Assembly (NCBI GenBank): GCA_001898385.1
Contig: MKTT01000082.1
Coordinates: 1-64,000 of the forward strand
Length of the DNA stretch: 64,000 nt
Source: Planctomycetales bacterium 71-10
GTDB lineage: Bacteria > Planctomycetota > Planctomycetia > Isosphaerales > Isosphaeraceae
Direction: 5' to 3'
The notes under the pieces are model-generated. The model was not told where the DNA came from. It worked only from the letters and a program-made list of their open reading frames with translations, and made no database searches. The position numbers were made by a program, and so were the translations under genes. Below are positions 26,985 to 36,149 of this stretch, piece by piece (position 1 is the stretch's first letter; each line of letters begins with the position of its first letter).

Positions 26985-27644
26985 TTAAAGCGCCCCGCGA
27001 CGCTCCAGGGCCTTGTAGTGGAAGAACGAGTAGGCGACGGGGATCAGGGCCGTCGCCAGCAGCACGCCGAGCGCCGCGACGAGCGGGGCGCCCAGCAGCA
27101 CGACGGCCAGGCCGACGATCGAGCCGCCGACCATCAGCCACGCCGCCAGCCGATGCGTGTCGTTCCAGACGCGGTCGCTGGCGAGCGTCCAGGGGACGCG
27201 GATCCCGATGTAGAAGTTCTTGCGCACCTTCCCCATCACGTTCCCCATCAGGCCGAAGAAGACGAAGATCCCGGCCGCCAGCGCCCGGCCCATGTCGAAG
27301 GATCTCTCGCCGCGCACCTCCTGGAAGGTCGTCATGAGGATGACGACCTGGATGTAGGCGAACAGCCCGATCGTCGTGGCCATGACGTACAGGTACGTCG
27401 GCCGGAACGAGTCGACCTCGAACGACTTCGGCGACAGCGCCGGCAGGAATGCGAAGAGGATCAGGAGGCCCGTCGCCACCGCCGGCATCAGGAACACGGT
27501 CGACCGGCCGCCCCGGCCGTCGACCTGGCCCTGGATGTTCCAGTGGGTCGGGATCGACTCGGGCAGATTCGGATAGGCCCAGGCCGATACGCCCCACGCG
27601 AAGGCCGCCAGGGCGACGGCGACGATCCAGCAGGCCCGATTCAT
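26985..27644 (-). CDS. SdpI-family membrane protein
   Basis: A 219-residue integral membrane protein with about six hydrophobic segments. The N-terminal DUF1648-like part has PNLPESIPTHWNIQGQVDG. The C-terminal SdpI part has GNVMGKVRKNFYIGIRVPWTLASDRVWNDTHR, the family signature. In Bacillus subtilis SdpI gives immunity to the SdpC toxin and sequesters the SdpR repressor. Here the start overlaps the stop of an SdpR/ArsR-like gene by 4 bases (ATGA), so the two are translationally coupled. No SdpC-like toxin was found nearby. Confidence 0.88.
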   Translation of the reverse strand: MNRACWIVAVALAAFAWGVSAWAYPNLPESIPTHWNIQGQVDGRGGRSTVFLMPAVATGLLILFAFLPALSPKSFEVDSFRPTYLYVMATTIGLFAYIQVVILMTTFQEVRGERSFDMGRALAAGIFVFFGLMGNVMGKVRKNFYIGIRVPWTLASDRVWNDTHRLAAWLMVGGSIVGLAVVLLGAPLVAALGVLLATALIPVAYSFFHYKALERRGAL

Positions 27645-27931
27645 GACTTCCCCCCCTCCTCGCCGCCCTTCGGCTCGCCGCCGAACAGGTCCCAGATCCT
27701 CGCCATCACGTCCTGGAGGACCGTCGTATTGAGCGCGTAGTAGATCTGCTGCCCCTCGCGCCGGGTCGTCACCAGGTCGGCGTCCTTGAGCACCGAGAAG
27801 TGGTGCGACATCGACGGCTTGGAGACGTCGAAGTGCTCCGCCAGCTCCCCGGCCGTCATCTCGCCCCGGCCCAGGAGCTGGAGGATCTTCCTCCGAGAAG
27901 GATCCGAAAGCGCCTTGAACACCTCGTTCAT
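27641..27931 (-). CDS. ArsR-family repressor (SdpR-like)
   Basis: A 96-residue winged-helix protein: MNEVFKALSDPSRRKILQLLG, then AGELAEHFDVSKPSMSHHFSVLKDADLVTTRREGQQIYYALN. No metal-binding CxC or paired Cys is visible, which fits the SdpR autorepressor subgroup rather than metal sensors. The frame is open 28 codons upstream, but MNEVFKAL is the conserved start. The downstream sdpI overlap suggests an autoregulated two-gene operon. Confidence 0.88.
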   Translation of the reverse strand: MNEVFKALSDPSRRKILQLLGRGEMTAGELAEHFDVSKPSMSHHFSVLKDADLVTTRREGQQIYYALNTTVLQDVMARIWDLFGGEPKGGEEGGKS

Positions 27932-28025
27932 CGCGTCCCCGCGGGTGGATTCGCCGATCCCGGGCGGATATTTAGTCCGTCGTCGAATTATCGATCGCAC
28001 GCCCCGGGCGGTCAAGGCAGGCCGC

Positions 28026-28616
28026 TCAGGCCTCGTCGAGCGTGACCTTGGGCGGGAGCGGCTGCGGCTGGTACGCCAGGAGGTCGGAGATCAGGGCTTC
28101 GGGATCGGTGGAGACGAGGAGCGGGTCGAGGAATCGGCGTCGGATGAAGCCGTTGTCCGCGCCGAATTCCAGGAGCGCGAGGAGCGGGTCGAAGTAGCCC
28201 TCGACGTTGAGCAGGCCGATGGGCTTGCCGTGGATCCCCAGGCCGGCCCAGCTCAGGATCTCGAAGAACTCCTCGTAGGTGCCGATGCCGCCGGGGAGCG
28301 TGAGGAAGGCGTCGGAGCGGGCGGTCATCATGGCCTTGCGCTCGTGCATGCCGGGGACGACGTGCAGCTCGGTGAGGCCGTGGTGGGCGATCTCGTGCGA
28401 GGAGAGGGCCTCGGGGATGACGCCGATCACCTCGCCCCCCTCGGCGAGCGCCGCGTCGGCGACCACGCCCATGAGGCCCACCCGTCCGCCGCCGTACACG
28501 AGGCCGACCTTCTTTCGGGCGATGGCACGGCCGACCCGCTCGGCGTGCTCGCGAAAGGCCGGAGAGTTCCCGAACGAGGATCCGCAGAAGACGCAGATGC
28601 GTGGGCGTTCCATCAT
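28026..28616 (-). CDS. LOG-family (TIGR00730) nucleotide 5'-monophosphate phosphoribohydrolase
   Basis: A 196-residue Rossmann-fold protein. It starts ICVFCGSSFGNSPAF and contains the active-site motifs MHERKAMM and PGGIGTYEEFFE (PGGxGTxxE). Family members hydrolyse AMP or cytokinin riboside monophosphates to release the base. They were once called lysine decarboxylases, which is not correct for this motif set. Two adjacent ATGs (28616, 28613) could be the start. Confidence 0.9.
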   Translation of the reverse strand: MMERPRICVFCGSSFGNSPAFREHAERVGRAIARKKVGLVYGGGRVGLMGVVADAALAEGGEVIGVIPEALSSHEIAHHGLTELHVVPGMHERKAMMTARSDAFLTLPGGIGTYEEFFEILSWAGLGIHGKPIGLLNVEGYFDPLLALLEFGADNGFIRRRFLDPLLVSTDPEALISDLLAYQPQPLPPKVTLDEA

Positions 28617-28652
28617 GATTTCTTGCGAAGACCTTTCGACTCGATTCGACGC

Positions 28653-29483
28653 TCAGAGCCTCGCCGCGCCGAGCTTGGCGTCGCTCGTGTTGCGGAGGAT
28701 CGTGACGTAATACAGGGCCAGGAGCCCGGCGATGTACGCCAGCGTCACGAAGACTCCGACGCCGATCGGCACGATCGCCTCGGGTCCCCCCTCGCCGGGG
28801 TTGAGGGCGTCTGGCGAGCCGGGCGGCGGGGCCGGGCCCGCGGCGGGGGCGAGGGCTCCGTACACGACCATCGCCGTCGCCAGCCCCGCCGAGCCGCCTC
28901 CGAGCACGACGACCAGCAGGTGCATGATGTAGAAGATCGAGAGCGGGTTCACTCGCTCCACGCGCTTCGCGGGCAGGCCCAGCAGGGCGTTGAGCTTGGC
29001 GACCTCGTAGATCAGGCCGATGCGGGCGCGGATCAGCAGGAAGCTGATGAAGATCGCCAGCACGGCGAGCGTCGCGAAGGTCGCGGGGAGGCACCAACGC
29101 TGGACGACGCGGAGCGGCACCATCGGCGCGACGTCCGCCTTGACGTTCAGCAGCCCCGTCGCCGCCGCCACCAGGATCGAGGCGACGGCCAGGAAGATGC
29201 CGACGGAGCGGTTGCGATCCGTCACGAGCTGGTGGATCGTCCGCGAGACGTGGAGGAATCGGACCTCCGGCGCGAGCGCCGGGTGGGCCTCGGGCTTCCA
29301 GCCGACTGCGGCCTCCTCGCCCAGCATCTCGATCTCGGCCAGGCGACGATCGATCGATTCCTCGCCGCCGACGTCGTCGCCGAGCCCCTGGGCGTGCTCG
29401 CGGAGCCCGACCTGCCCGGCGAGGGACGGCGGGGCGGGGGCCGAGGGGGCCTGGGGGGCTTCGGGCTTCTCTGCGTCGCTCAT
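28653..29483 (-). CDS. Four-helix membrane protein of unknown function
   Basis: A 276-residue protein: about 85 cytoplasmic-looking residues with charged helices (EESIDRRLAEIEMLGEEAA), then four membrane segments (ILVAAATGLL region, LPATFATLAVLAIFISFLLI, FYIMHLLVVVLGGGSAG, VGVFVTLAYIAGLLALYYV) and a Pro/Gly-rich loop before the last. No family recognised. ATG 29483 has GAGG upstream; the frame extends 51 codons further without hydrophobic or conserved content. Confidence 0.75.
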   Translation of the reverse strand: MSDAEKPEAPQAPSAPAPPSLAGQVGLREHAQGLGDDVGGEESIDRRLAEIEMLGEEAAVGWKPEAHPALAPEVRFLHVSRTIHQLVTDRNRSVGIFLAVASILVAAATGLLNVKADVAPMVPLRVVQRWCLPATFATLAVLAIFISFLLIRARIGLIYEVAKLNALLGLPAKRVERVNPLSIFYIMHLLVVVLGGGSAGLATAMVVYGALAPAAGPAPPPGSPDALNPGEGGPEAIVPIGVGVFVTLAYIAGLLALYYVTILRNTSDAKLGAARL

Positions 29484-29802
29484 GGGCTGGACCTCGCGGT
29501 GCCGGCGGTCGGGCGGCGTTGGTCGGCTTCGCCCCGCCATCATGCTTCGAAGGGGCCGCGATCCGCAAGATGGGCCGTCCAAGTCCCCGCCTCGCCAAGG
29601 GCTTAGGACGACCGCGCCGGACGTCCGACTCGGCATGGGCGGAAGCTGAGCTTTCGACTAGACTGCCGCCCGCCCGGAGCCTGCACGGGCGACGTCGACG
29701 ACAGACGCGCGGCGCGGTCCGGGATGGAGCCCGGCCCGCACGAGGCCCTGACCGCCGCTCCCGGCGGACGGTCGAGGCGCGTCACCGGCCGGGGAGGATC
29801 GC
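29484..29802. other. Divergent intergenic region
   Basis: This 319-bp gap lies between a leftward membrane-protein gene and a rightward receiver-domain gene. It presumably holds both promoters, but no clear -35/-10 pair, terminator or conserved RNA is seen. No coding frame with a ribosome site and sensible product was found. Confidence 0.5.
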
Positions 29803-30294
29803 ATGAGCAAGGAAGCTGTCGGCAGATTGCTGCTCGTGGAGGATGAACACGTCCTCCGCGGCCTCGTCCATCAGTTCCTCGCCCTGGAGAATTACGAGGT
29901 CGAGCCCGTGGCCGACGGCCGGGAGGCGATCGACGCGTATGCGGCGCGAGGGCCCTATGACCTGATCCTGATGGACCTCAACCTCCCCCACGTCCCGGGC
30001 GTGGAAGCCTGCCGGCAGATCCGGCGCATGAACCGCCATCAGCCCGTCCTGGTGTGCAGCGCGGCGATCCTCGAATCGCACACCGAGGCCCTGCACGCCC
30101 TGGGGGTCTACGACTCGCTGATGAAGCCATATCACCCGGCCGAGTTGGCGACCGCGGTCCGGCGGATCTTGGCCGAAGGGCCGGGAGCCGCCCCGTCCGC
30201 GCCGACCTGGCGGGACCACCGGGCCCACGCGGGACCCGGGCCGAAGGCCGCGGCGCATCCGTCCGCCTTGTCGGAACTTCGAGGATTCGAGTAA
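29803..30294 (+). CDS. Response regulator, receiver domain only
   Basis: A 163-residue protein with a CheY-like receiver: acidic pocket LLLVEDEHVLRGL, phospho-acceptor Asp in LILMDLNLPHVPG, Ser/Thr switch in VLVCSAAI, and Lys in SLMKPYHPAEL. No output domain follows; the last ~40 residues are Pro/Ala/Gly-rich and probably disordered. It would work by protein-protein contact. No histidine kinase is adjacent. A GGAGG-like site precedes the ATG. Confidence 0.9.
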   Translation: MSKEAVGRLLLVEDEHVLRGLVHQFLALENYEVEPVADGREAIDAYAARGPYDLILMDLNLPHVPGVEACRQIRRMNRHQPVLVCSAAILESHTEALHALGVYDSLMKPYHPAELATAVRRILAEGPGAAPSAPTWRDHRAHAGPGPKAAAHPSALSELRGFE

Positions 30295-30401
30295 GCTGAG
30301 GAATCGTGAGCCGTCGGGGCGGGGAGCCCGCCGACGAGGGCCGGACTCTCCGCAAGGCCGCGCCTTGCCGCTCATTCTATCGAGACCCGAGGGACGGTTT
30401 C

Positions 30402-30929
30402 ATGGCTGGGAAACCGCTGAATCGACTGGAACTGCGTCGCCAGAGCGAGGCCGCCGAGCCTCTCGACCCCATGGAGGACGAGACCGACGACGTCGTCGAG
30501 GTCGACGATGACGAAGAGGTCTCCGCACGCCCGAAGAAGAAGGCCAAGGCCCCCGCGAAGACCAAGGCCAAGTCGTCCCGCGCCGCCAAGCCGGCCGCCC
30601 GGATGAAGATCGTCTGGGTGGTCATGAACGACGCCTACAAGGCCGTCGGCACCTTCGACTTCAACCAGAAGGAGGCCGCCGAGGCCCGCGCCGCCGAGCT
30701 GACCGCCAAGGGCAAGGGGACCCACTTCGTCCAGCGCGTGAAGGAAGAGATGCCCGCCGACGCGCCCGGCATCGGCGCCTCGATCCCCCGCCCCGAGGTC
30801 GCCCCCTCCCGCGCCAAGGCCGCCAAGGCCGCCAAGCCGGTCATCGAGGCCGTCGTCGAGGACGAGGTCGAAGACGAGGACGAGGACGACGTCGAGGTCG
30901 AAGACGATTCGGACGACGACGACGAGTGA
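30402..30929 (+). CDS. Acidic/basic low-complexity protein of unknown function
   Basis: A 175-residue protein. An acidic stretch (EDETDDVVEVDDDEE) is followed by a Lys/Ala-rich tract (KKKAKAPAKTKAKSSRAAK). A compact middle domain has KIVWVVMNDAYKAVGTFDFNQKEAAEARAAELTAKGKGTHF. After a second Lys/Ala stretch comes an Asp/Glu tail of about 35 residues. The basic tracts resemble histone-H1-like bacterial proteins and could bind nucleic acid, but that is only composition-based. GAGGGA lies about 8 bases before ATG 30402. Confidence 0.7.
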   Translation: MAGKPLNRLELRRQSEAAEPLDPMEDETDDVVEVDDDEEVSARPKKKAKAPAKTKAKSSRAAKPAARMKIVWVVMNDAYKAVGTFDFNQKEAAEARAAELTAKGKGTHFVQRVKEEMPADAPGIGASIPRPEVAPSRAKAAKAAKPVIEAVVEDEVEDEDEDDVEVEDDSDDDDE

Positions 30930-30985
30930 CGGACGGCCTCCGGGCCCTCCGTCCTCGCCCCCATCGATCCCCCCGCGAAAGTCGC

Positions 30986-31022
30986 ACGGCCCGCCGTCGC
31001 CTCCCCGGCGACGGCGGGCCGT
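30986..31022. terminator. Strong hairpin between convergent genes
   Basis: A perfect 16-bp stem (30986-31001 with 31007-31022) and a 5-base TCCCC loop lie between the stops of the rightward acidic-protein gene and the leftward monooxygenase gene. There is no T-run on either side, which is common in high-GC terminators. It is likely bidirectional. Confidence 0.8.
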
Positions 31023-31046
31023 CGTCCGTCCCGGGGGCCGTCGGCC

Positions 31047-32933
31047 TCAGCGGGCCGCCTTGCGGCGTCCGGCCTTCGCTCGCTCGATCTCCTCGTCGTG
31101 CTGCCGCTTGAAGATTTCGTTGAGGTCGTCCTCCTCGCCGGGGCGGGTGAGGTCCTGGCCCTTCTTGGTGACGGCGATGAAGCCGATGCACATCTCGTCC
31201 GTCGTCCCCTCGCCCCAGCGGACGCGGACCGGGTGGGCGGCGTTCGGATTGCGCGGGTTGGAGGCCGAGTTGTCGAAGTGGGCGACGGCGTGGACCACCG
31301 ACCCCTTGGGCAGGTCGATCGGCTCCTGGAAGTAGTATTGCGACTGCCAGTTGAAGTCCCAATCGTCGATGCGGATCAGGTCGCGCGTCGAGCCGTCGGG
31401 GAAGGTGACGAACATGTGCATGTCCTTCCCCAGCAGGTGCATGTGCGGGGCGACGGCGCGGGCCTCGGCGTCGACGGGGACGGTCCACGCCGCGCGGACC
31501 TCGACGTTCGGCTCTCCGGGCGGGAGGTCCAGGCCGTAGTTGAACGCGCCATTCCAGTGGAGGGTCTGGCGGACGGGCTTGCGGGCGAACTTCAGGCCGA
31601 TGCGGGTGCGGTCGGTCTCGGGCTTGCCGGTCGGGTGGTAGTGGACCTGGAGGATGACGTCGGCGCCCTTCGGCAGGGAGCGGCCGACGCCGTCGGCGAG
31701 GATGCTCGGCGTCGCGCCGGGGGCCCAGCCGCCGAGGTCGCCGTTCACCTCCACGCCCGGCCCGGAGAAGTTGGTATAGCCGGGCCCTTCCGCGGCGGCG
31801 TCGAGCTTCCGGGCCTCGCCCGAGACGTCGACGTATCCCAGGACGTGGTGGACGACGCGCGGGTTGCCCGCCCGGTACTCGATGCCGGAGACGTAGACGT
31901 CCTCGGGGAGGCCCGTGGGGATCACGAAGCAGCGGTAGACGTCGTCGCCCGAGGCGGGGATGGGGAAGTCGGCGCCGATGTCCAGGACGAGGTCGGGGCC
32001 GCCCTCGATGGACCAGTCGGCCGGGAAGTCGCGGGGCGCGGGGAGGTCCTTGGGGTCGCCCTCGGGCGCGCCCAACTCGGCCCAGACGGCGATGGCCTCG
32101 ATCTCGGCGGGCGAGAGCGAGCGGTCGTGCTGGAACCTCGGGCCGACCCCGGGCGCAGCCTTCCACGGCGGCATGGAGCGGTCGGCGACGACGTTCGCCA
32201 GGTCGTCGGCCCGCTTGCGGGCCTGCTCATAGGAGTCGAGCGCGAACGGCCCGGCCTGGCCCTGGCGGTGGCACTCGCGGCAATGGTTCTGGAGGATCGC
32301 CGCCACGTCCCGGGCGTAGGTGGGGACCGCCTCGACCTCCGGGAGCGGGCAGCCCACGGCCGCGACGGCCGCGTCCTTCACCTCGCCGCCGGCCAGGACC
32401 GCGGAAATCGCCGGGCCGAGTTCGCCCGAGCCGGGGGCCGCCTTGCGGACGCCCCGGGCCGCGAACTGGTCGTCGATCCGGCCGTGATAGCGGAGCCGGC
32501 CGGAGGCGTCGAACAGGAACGCCTCGGGCGTGACCGTCGCGCCCACCCTCCGCGCCAGCCGGCCGCGGGGGTCGAGCGCGACGGCGGGCTTGAGGCCGTA
32601 TTCCCTGGCATGTTCGACCAGGTCGGCGACGCTCGCGTCGGGGTCGACGCACGCGGCGACCCACTTCACGCGCGGCGGCGGGAACTCGTCGTGGAGCTTG
32701 TTGATCGTGGGGACGATCGCGTTGGCGATCGGGCACTCGGTCGAGTAGAACACGACGACCGTCGCGCCGTCGGGCGGGGGCGTCGGGTCGATCGTCGAGC
32801 CGTCGAGGCTCCGAAGCTCGCCCAGCCTCGCCGGGGCCTCCGGCGGGCCCTCGGACGCCGTCGCGGCGAGGGCCGTCAACAAGGATAAGGATGCGGTCGC
32901 GATCAGGCCGCGCCGCCACGTCATGCCTCGCAT
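31047..32933 (-). CDS. Thioredoxin-like / cytochrome c / copper type II monooxygenase fusion, exported
   Basis: A 628-residue protein with an N-terminal signal-like segment (GLIATASLSLLTALAATASE). Residues about 30-200 are an AhpC/TSA-type thioredoxin domain with FYSTECPIANAIVPTINKL; the usual CxxC is reduced to one Cys. A c-type haem site CRECH follows near residue 240. From about 330 the copper type II, ascorbate-dependent monooxygenase (PHM-like) fold has candidate Cu ligands in RVVHHVLGY, QVHYHP and APHMHLLGKDMHMF. Such fusions are common in planctomycetes; the substrate is unknown. A second ATG at 32924 is possible. Confidence 0.83.
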   Translation of the reverse strand: MRGMTWRRGLIATASLSLLTALAATASEGPPEAPARLGELRSLDGSTIDPTPPPDGATVVVFYSTECPIANAIVPTINKLHDEFPPPRVKWVAACVDPDASVADLVEHAREYGLKPAVALDPRGRLARRVGATVTPEAFLFDASGRLRYHGRIDDQFAARGVRKAAPGSGELGPAISAVLAGGEVKDAAVAAVGCPLPEVEAVPTYARDVAAILQNHCRECHRQGQAGPFALDSYEQARKRADDLANVVADRSMPPWKAAPGVGPRFQHDRSLSPAEIEAIAVWAELGAPEGDPKDLPAPRDFPADWSIEGGPDLVLDIGADFPIPASGDDVYRCFVIPTGLPEDVYVSGIEYRAGNPRVVHHVLGYVDVSGEARKLDAAAEGPGYTNFSGPGVEVNGDLGGWAPGATPSILADGVGRSLPKGADVILQVHYHPTGKPETDRTRIGLKFARKPVRQTLHWNGAFNYGLDLPPGEPNVEVRAAWTVPVDAEARAVAPHMHLLGKDMHMFVTFPDGSTRDLIRIDDWDFNWQSQYYFQEPIDLPKGSVVHAVAHFDNSASNPRNPNAAHPVRVRWGEGTTDEMCIGFIAVTKKGQDLTRPGEEDDLNEIFKRQHDEEIERAKAGRRKAAR

Positions 32934-33023
32934 GTCCACGCTGAGCCCCCGGGGTCGTCGTCGCGGTGGTCCTTCATGACAGCGTAGCGCGGGGGGGGCT
33001 CGCGTGGCAAGCGTCAATCCATG

Positions 33024-33689
33024 TCACTTCGCGAGGGGCCGGACGGAGACCTCCTTGAAGGTGACGACCGAGGCGTCGTCGTGGTTCTGGAGGCCGATAT
33101 AGCCCGCCTGGGGACGGGCCCGGCGGGACGGGTCTCCCGGGCCGTCCTTGGCCTCGGCGTCGGGCTTGAGGGTCGCGGCGTCGAAGTCGGCGACGGGCGT
33201 GCCGTTGATCTGGGTCGTGATCCGGTCCCCCTTCAGGGTGATCTCCAGCGTGTTCCATTCGAGGGGCTTGGCCGGCTGGTTCTGGGCCGGGGCGAAGGTG
33301 TAGATGGAGCCGGTGCGGCGGTCGGGCTTGCCGCCGTCGGCGATCTGGACTTCGAACCCGTTGTGGACGGCGAACCAGGGCTCGGCCGGCTTGTCGGCGA
33401 TCCGGACGTAGACGCCGGAGTTCGAGCGTTCGGTGCCCGTCTTGTAGACCACGCGGATCACGCAGTCGCCCAGCTTCTCGCGCGAGTACCAGAGCAGGCC
33501 CATCCCGCCCTCGGTCTTGAGCCGGCCGTCCTCCACGACGAACCGGCCGGGGCCGACGTGCTCCCAGCCTTCCAGGCCCTTGCCGTCGAAGATGGGGCAC
33601 CATTCCGACGACTGGGCGAAGAGGGGGCCGCCCAGGGCGACGGCCAGGGACAAGGTCGCGGCAACGTACGAAAGGCGTCGGATCATCAT
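33024..33689 (-). CDS. 3-keto-disaccharide hydrolase domain (DUF1080) protein, exported
   Basis: A 221-residue protein with a clear signal peptide (MMIRRLSYVAATLSLAVALGGPLFAQ) and one DUF1080 domain (concanavalin-like jelly roll): WCPIFDGKGLEGWEHVG, SNSGVYVRI, GFEVQIADGG, WNTLEITLKGDRI and GYIGLQNHDD. The family is greatly expanded in planctomycetes, and members can hydrolyse 3-keto-glycosides. It follows the monooxygenase gene's start across about 90 bases on the same strand, so co-transcription is likely. Confidence 0.87.
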   Translation of the reverse strand: MMIRRLSYVAATLSLAVALGGPLFAQSSEWCPIFDGKGLEGWEHVGPGRFVVEDGRLKTEGGMGLLWYSREKLGDCVIRVVYKTGTERSNSGVYVRIADKPAEPWFAVHNGFEVQIADGGKPDRRTGSIYTFAPAQNQPAKPLEWNTLEITLKGDRITTQINGTPVADFDAATLKPDAEAKDGPGDPSRRARPQAGYIGLQNHDDASVVTFKEVSVRPLAK

Positions 33690-34010
33690 GACGTCCTCGC
33701 TTGGGGGTTCGGGGAGGAACGAGGCGGAAGGCCGGCGGGAAGGCTCGCGCGACCTCGGGCGGGGTCGCTGCGCCCGATGAATCGTGAATCTACGGGCCCG
33801 CGCACGGTCGATCAAGCATCCCCCGGCCTGCGGGGCGCCTCGCCGCGATCGATGGACCGGCCCCTCCTTCGCCCCCCCGCAACGACCGAGGACGCCGGGG
33901 TCGATCCCTCGGCGCCGGCCGGTGCCGGATTCAGTCGGCGGGACCCGACCGCTATCATGGGGCCTCCCCATCGGGATCTGGACGGCGACCCGGTCCGAGG
34001 ACCACGGCTG
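33690..34010. other. Divergent intergenic region
   Basis: This 321-bp gap between the DUF1080 gene (leftward) and the oxidoreductase gene (rightward) contains a possible -10 TATCAT at 33953-33958 for the rightward gene, without a convincing -35. Open frames crossing it have shadow-like Arg/Pro composition. Confidence 0.4.
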
Positions 34011-35006
34011 ATGCGCGCTGCTTATATCGAAGAGACCGGCCCCCCCGAGGCGATCCGCGTCGGCGACCTCCCCATCCCCGAGGCCGGACCAGGCCAGGCG
34101 CTGGTGCGGATCCGGGCGGTCGCCTTGAACCCGTTCGACCTCTACCTACGGTCGGGGATGGTGGCGATGCCCATGGCCTTCCCTTACGTCCTGGCGAGCG
34201 ACTTCGCCGGGGTCGTGGAGAAGGCCGGCCCCGGGGCGGGCCGGTTCCGGCCGGGCGATCGCGTGTGGGGGTCGAACCAGGGGCTCCTGGGCCGCCAGGG
34301 CGTCGCGGCGGAGTTCGCGGCGATCGACGAGGAGTGGCTCAACCCCACCCCCGCCCTGCTCCCCGACGCCGACGCCGCGGCGATGGCGATGGTCGGGATC
34401 ACGGCCCACCTGGGCCTCTTCCACCGCGCCGGGCTGAAGGAGGGCGAGTCCGTCTACGTCCCCGGCGGTGCCGGCGGCGTGGGCTCCATGGTCGTCCAGA
34501 TGGCCAAGGCCGTCGGTGCCCGCGTGGCGACCTCCGCCGGCAGCCCCGAGCGCGTCGACCTCTGCAAGCAGCTCGGTACCGACCTGGCCTTCAACTACAA
34601 GACCGAAGACCTCCGCGCCCGGCTCATCGAGTTCGCCCCGGAGGGGGTCGACGTCTGGTACGAAACCCAACGCGAGCCCGACCTGGCCACGAGCGTCCCG
34701 CTGCTCCGCAAGCGCGGGCGGATGGTCCTGATGGCCGGCCGCGCGGCGACGCCCTGCCTGCCGCTCGGCTCGTTCTACCCCCGCGACTGCTCGATCCTCG
34801 GCTTCGCGATGTTCAACGCCTCGGCCGAGGAACAGCGGCGCTGCGCGTCGGACATGGTCCGCTGGATCGAGGACGGTCGGCTCAAGCCGCTGGTCGGCCG
34901 CGCCTTCCCGCTCGACGATGCCGCCGACGCCGAGCGGTTCCTGGAGGCGAACACGATCGGCAAGGCGGGGGACCTCGCCGGCAAGGTCGTGATCCTGGTC
35001 GACTGA
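34011..35006 (+). CDS. NADPH:quinone oxidoreductase-like MDR protein
   Basis: A 331-residue medium-chain dehydrogenase/reductase. The catalytic domain has [18 protein letters not shown] and [19 protein letters not shown]. The nucleotide-binding domain has [25 protein letters not shown], an AxxGGVG-type site typical of NADPH-dependent quinone/zeta-crystallin-type enzymes. No structural-zinc Cys cluster or catalytic zinc ligand is present, so it is not a zinc alcohol dehydrogenase. ATG 34011 begins the conserved [15 protein letters not shown]. Confidence 0.88.
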   Translation: MRAAYIEETGPPEAIRVGDLPIPEAGPGQALVRIRAVALNPFDLYLRSGMVAMPMAFPYVLASDFAGVVEKAGPGAGRFRPGDRVWGSNQGLLGRQGVAAEFAAIDEEWLNPTPALLPDADAAAMAMVGITAHLGLFHRAGLKEGESVYVPGGAGGVGSMVVQMAKAVGARVATSAGSPERVDLCKQLGTDLAFNYKTEDLRARLIEFAPEGVDVWYETQREPDLATSVPLLRKRGRMVLMAGRAATPCLPLGSFYPRDCSILGFAMFNASAEEQRRCASDMVRWIEDGRLKPLVGRAFPLDDAADAERFLEANTIGKAGDLAGKVVILVD

Positions 35007-35046
35007 TCCACCCGCCCGCCCGTCACCCGAAGAGGCCCGTTCGCCG

Positions 35047-35997
35047 ATGAACCTGCTCACCACCTTCGCCGGCTCCATGATGGAAGGGTTCCTCCCCGCG
35101 GGGTGGGACCTCGCCCGGATCGACGCCTGCTGCTCCCAGCCCCCCGCCTCGATCGCCGACCGCCAGCCCTGGTGGAACCCCCGCTTCGAGGCGATCCCCT
35201 GCCGCGACGTGGCGGACTTCGACGTGATGATGGGGCACGAGATCGCCGCCACGATCCGAGACGCCCGCGACCGCGGCAAGCCGGCCGCCTTCATCCTCCC
35301 CGTCGGGCCGATGGGCATGTACCGCTGGGCCGTCTACTTCCTCAAGGAGTGGGGCGTCTCTTGCGATCACGTGCACGGCTTCAACATGGACGAATGGAGC
35401 GACCGCGACGGCAAAACCCTGCCGTCCGACGACCCCGGCGCGTTCCAGAACGCGATGCAGCAGGCGTTCTACGGGCCGCTCGGCAAGCTCACCGTCCCCG
35501 AGACGCAGCGTCATTTCGCCACGCCCGACAGCCTCCCGCGCTACGCCGAGCAGATCGGCGAGCTGAAGGCGAAGGGGGCGGAGCTGACGGTGGTATTCGG
35601 CATCGGCCGGGTCTGCCACATCGCCTTCTGGGAGCCCCACTTCGCCGCCGAGTACCCCTCGGTCGACGAGTGGAAGCAGGCCACCCACCGGCTCGGCGCG
35701 CGGCTCCACCCGCTGACGATCGAGCAGAACGCCCTCACCAGCTTCCGGAGCCGGACCACGCTGGTCCCGGCGTTCGCCAACACGATCGGCCCCGGCCTGT
35801 TCCTCCAGGCCGACCGGATCACCGGCGGGGCCGAGGGGGTCTTCGGCCGCGGCATGCAGTGGCAGGGCGCCAGCCTCTGGATGACGCTCCGCTACGGCCC
35901 CGACCCCTGGGTCCCCAGCACCTTCATGCCCACCCTCCCCGGCCGCCTCTTCTACCACGAGGAACTCGCCGGGCCCCTCACGCCCGACATGAACTGA
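35047..35997 (+). CDS. NagB/RpiA-superfamily protein, glucosamine-6-phosphate deaminase-like
   Basis: A 316-residue sugar-phosphate isomerase fold. Recognisable NagB-type elements are [17 protein letters not shown] (phosphate loop), [10 protein letters not shown] (equivalent of the TFNMDEY motif with the catalytic Asp), and [16 protein letters not shown] (equivalent of GIGxDGHIAFNEP). In the last the usual Asp-Gly reads Val-Cys while the His is kept, so activity may differ from true NagB. It lies between an oxidoreductase and xylose isomerase, which suggests a role in sugar catabolism. Exact substrate unknown. Confidence 0.78.
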   Translation: MNLLTTFAGSMMEGFLPAGWDLARIDACCSQPPASIADRQPWWNPRFEAIPCRDVADFDVMMGHEIAATIRDARDRGKPAAFILPVGPMGMYRWAVYFLKEWGVSCDHVHGFNMDEWSDRDGKTLPSDDPGAFQNAMQQAFYGPLGKLTVPETQRHFATPDSLPRYAEQIGELKAKGAELTVVFGIGRVCHIAFWEPHFAAEYPSVDEWKQATHRLGARLHPLTIEQNALTSFRSRTTLVPAFANTIGPGLFLQADRITGGAEGVFGRGMQWQGASLWMTLRYGPDPWVPSTFMPTLPGRLFYHEELAGPLTPDMN

Positions 35998-36149
35998 AGG
36001 TCGCGACTACGCGGGGCGATCGGCCGAGCCCGCCCCGCGTCCCGGGCCCGGCGCGGGCGCGGGTGGGGCCTTGTCGCGTCCCGGGCGGCGATTTAGAGTG
36101 TGGCTTCGGCTCTGTTCAAATGTCTGCATGACGCGCGGCGAGGCTCTCC

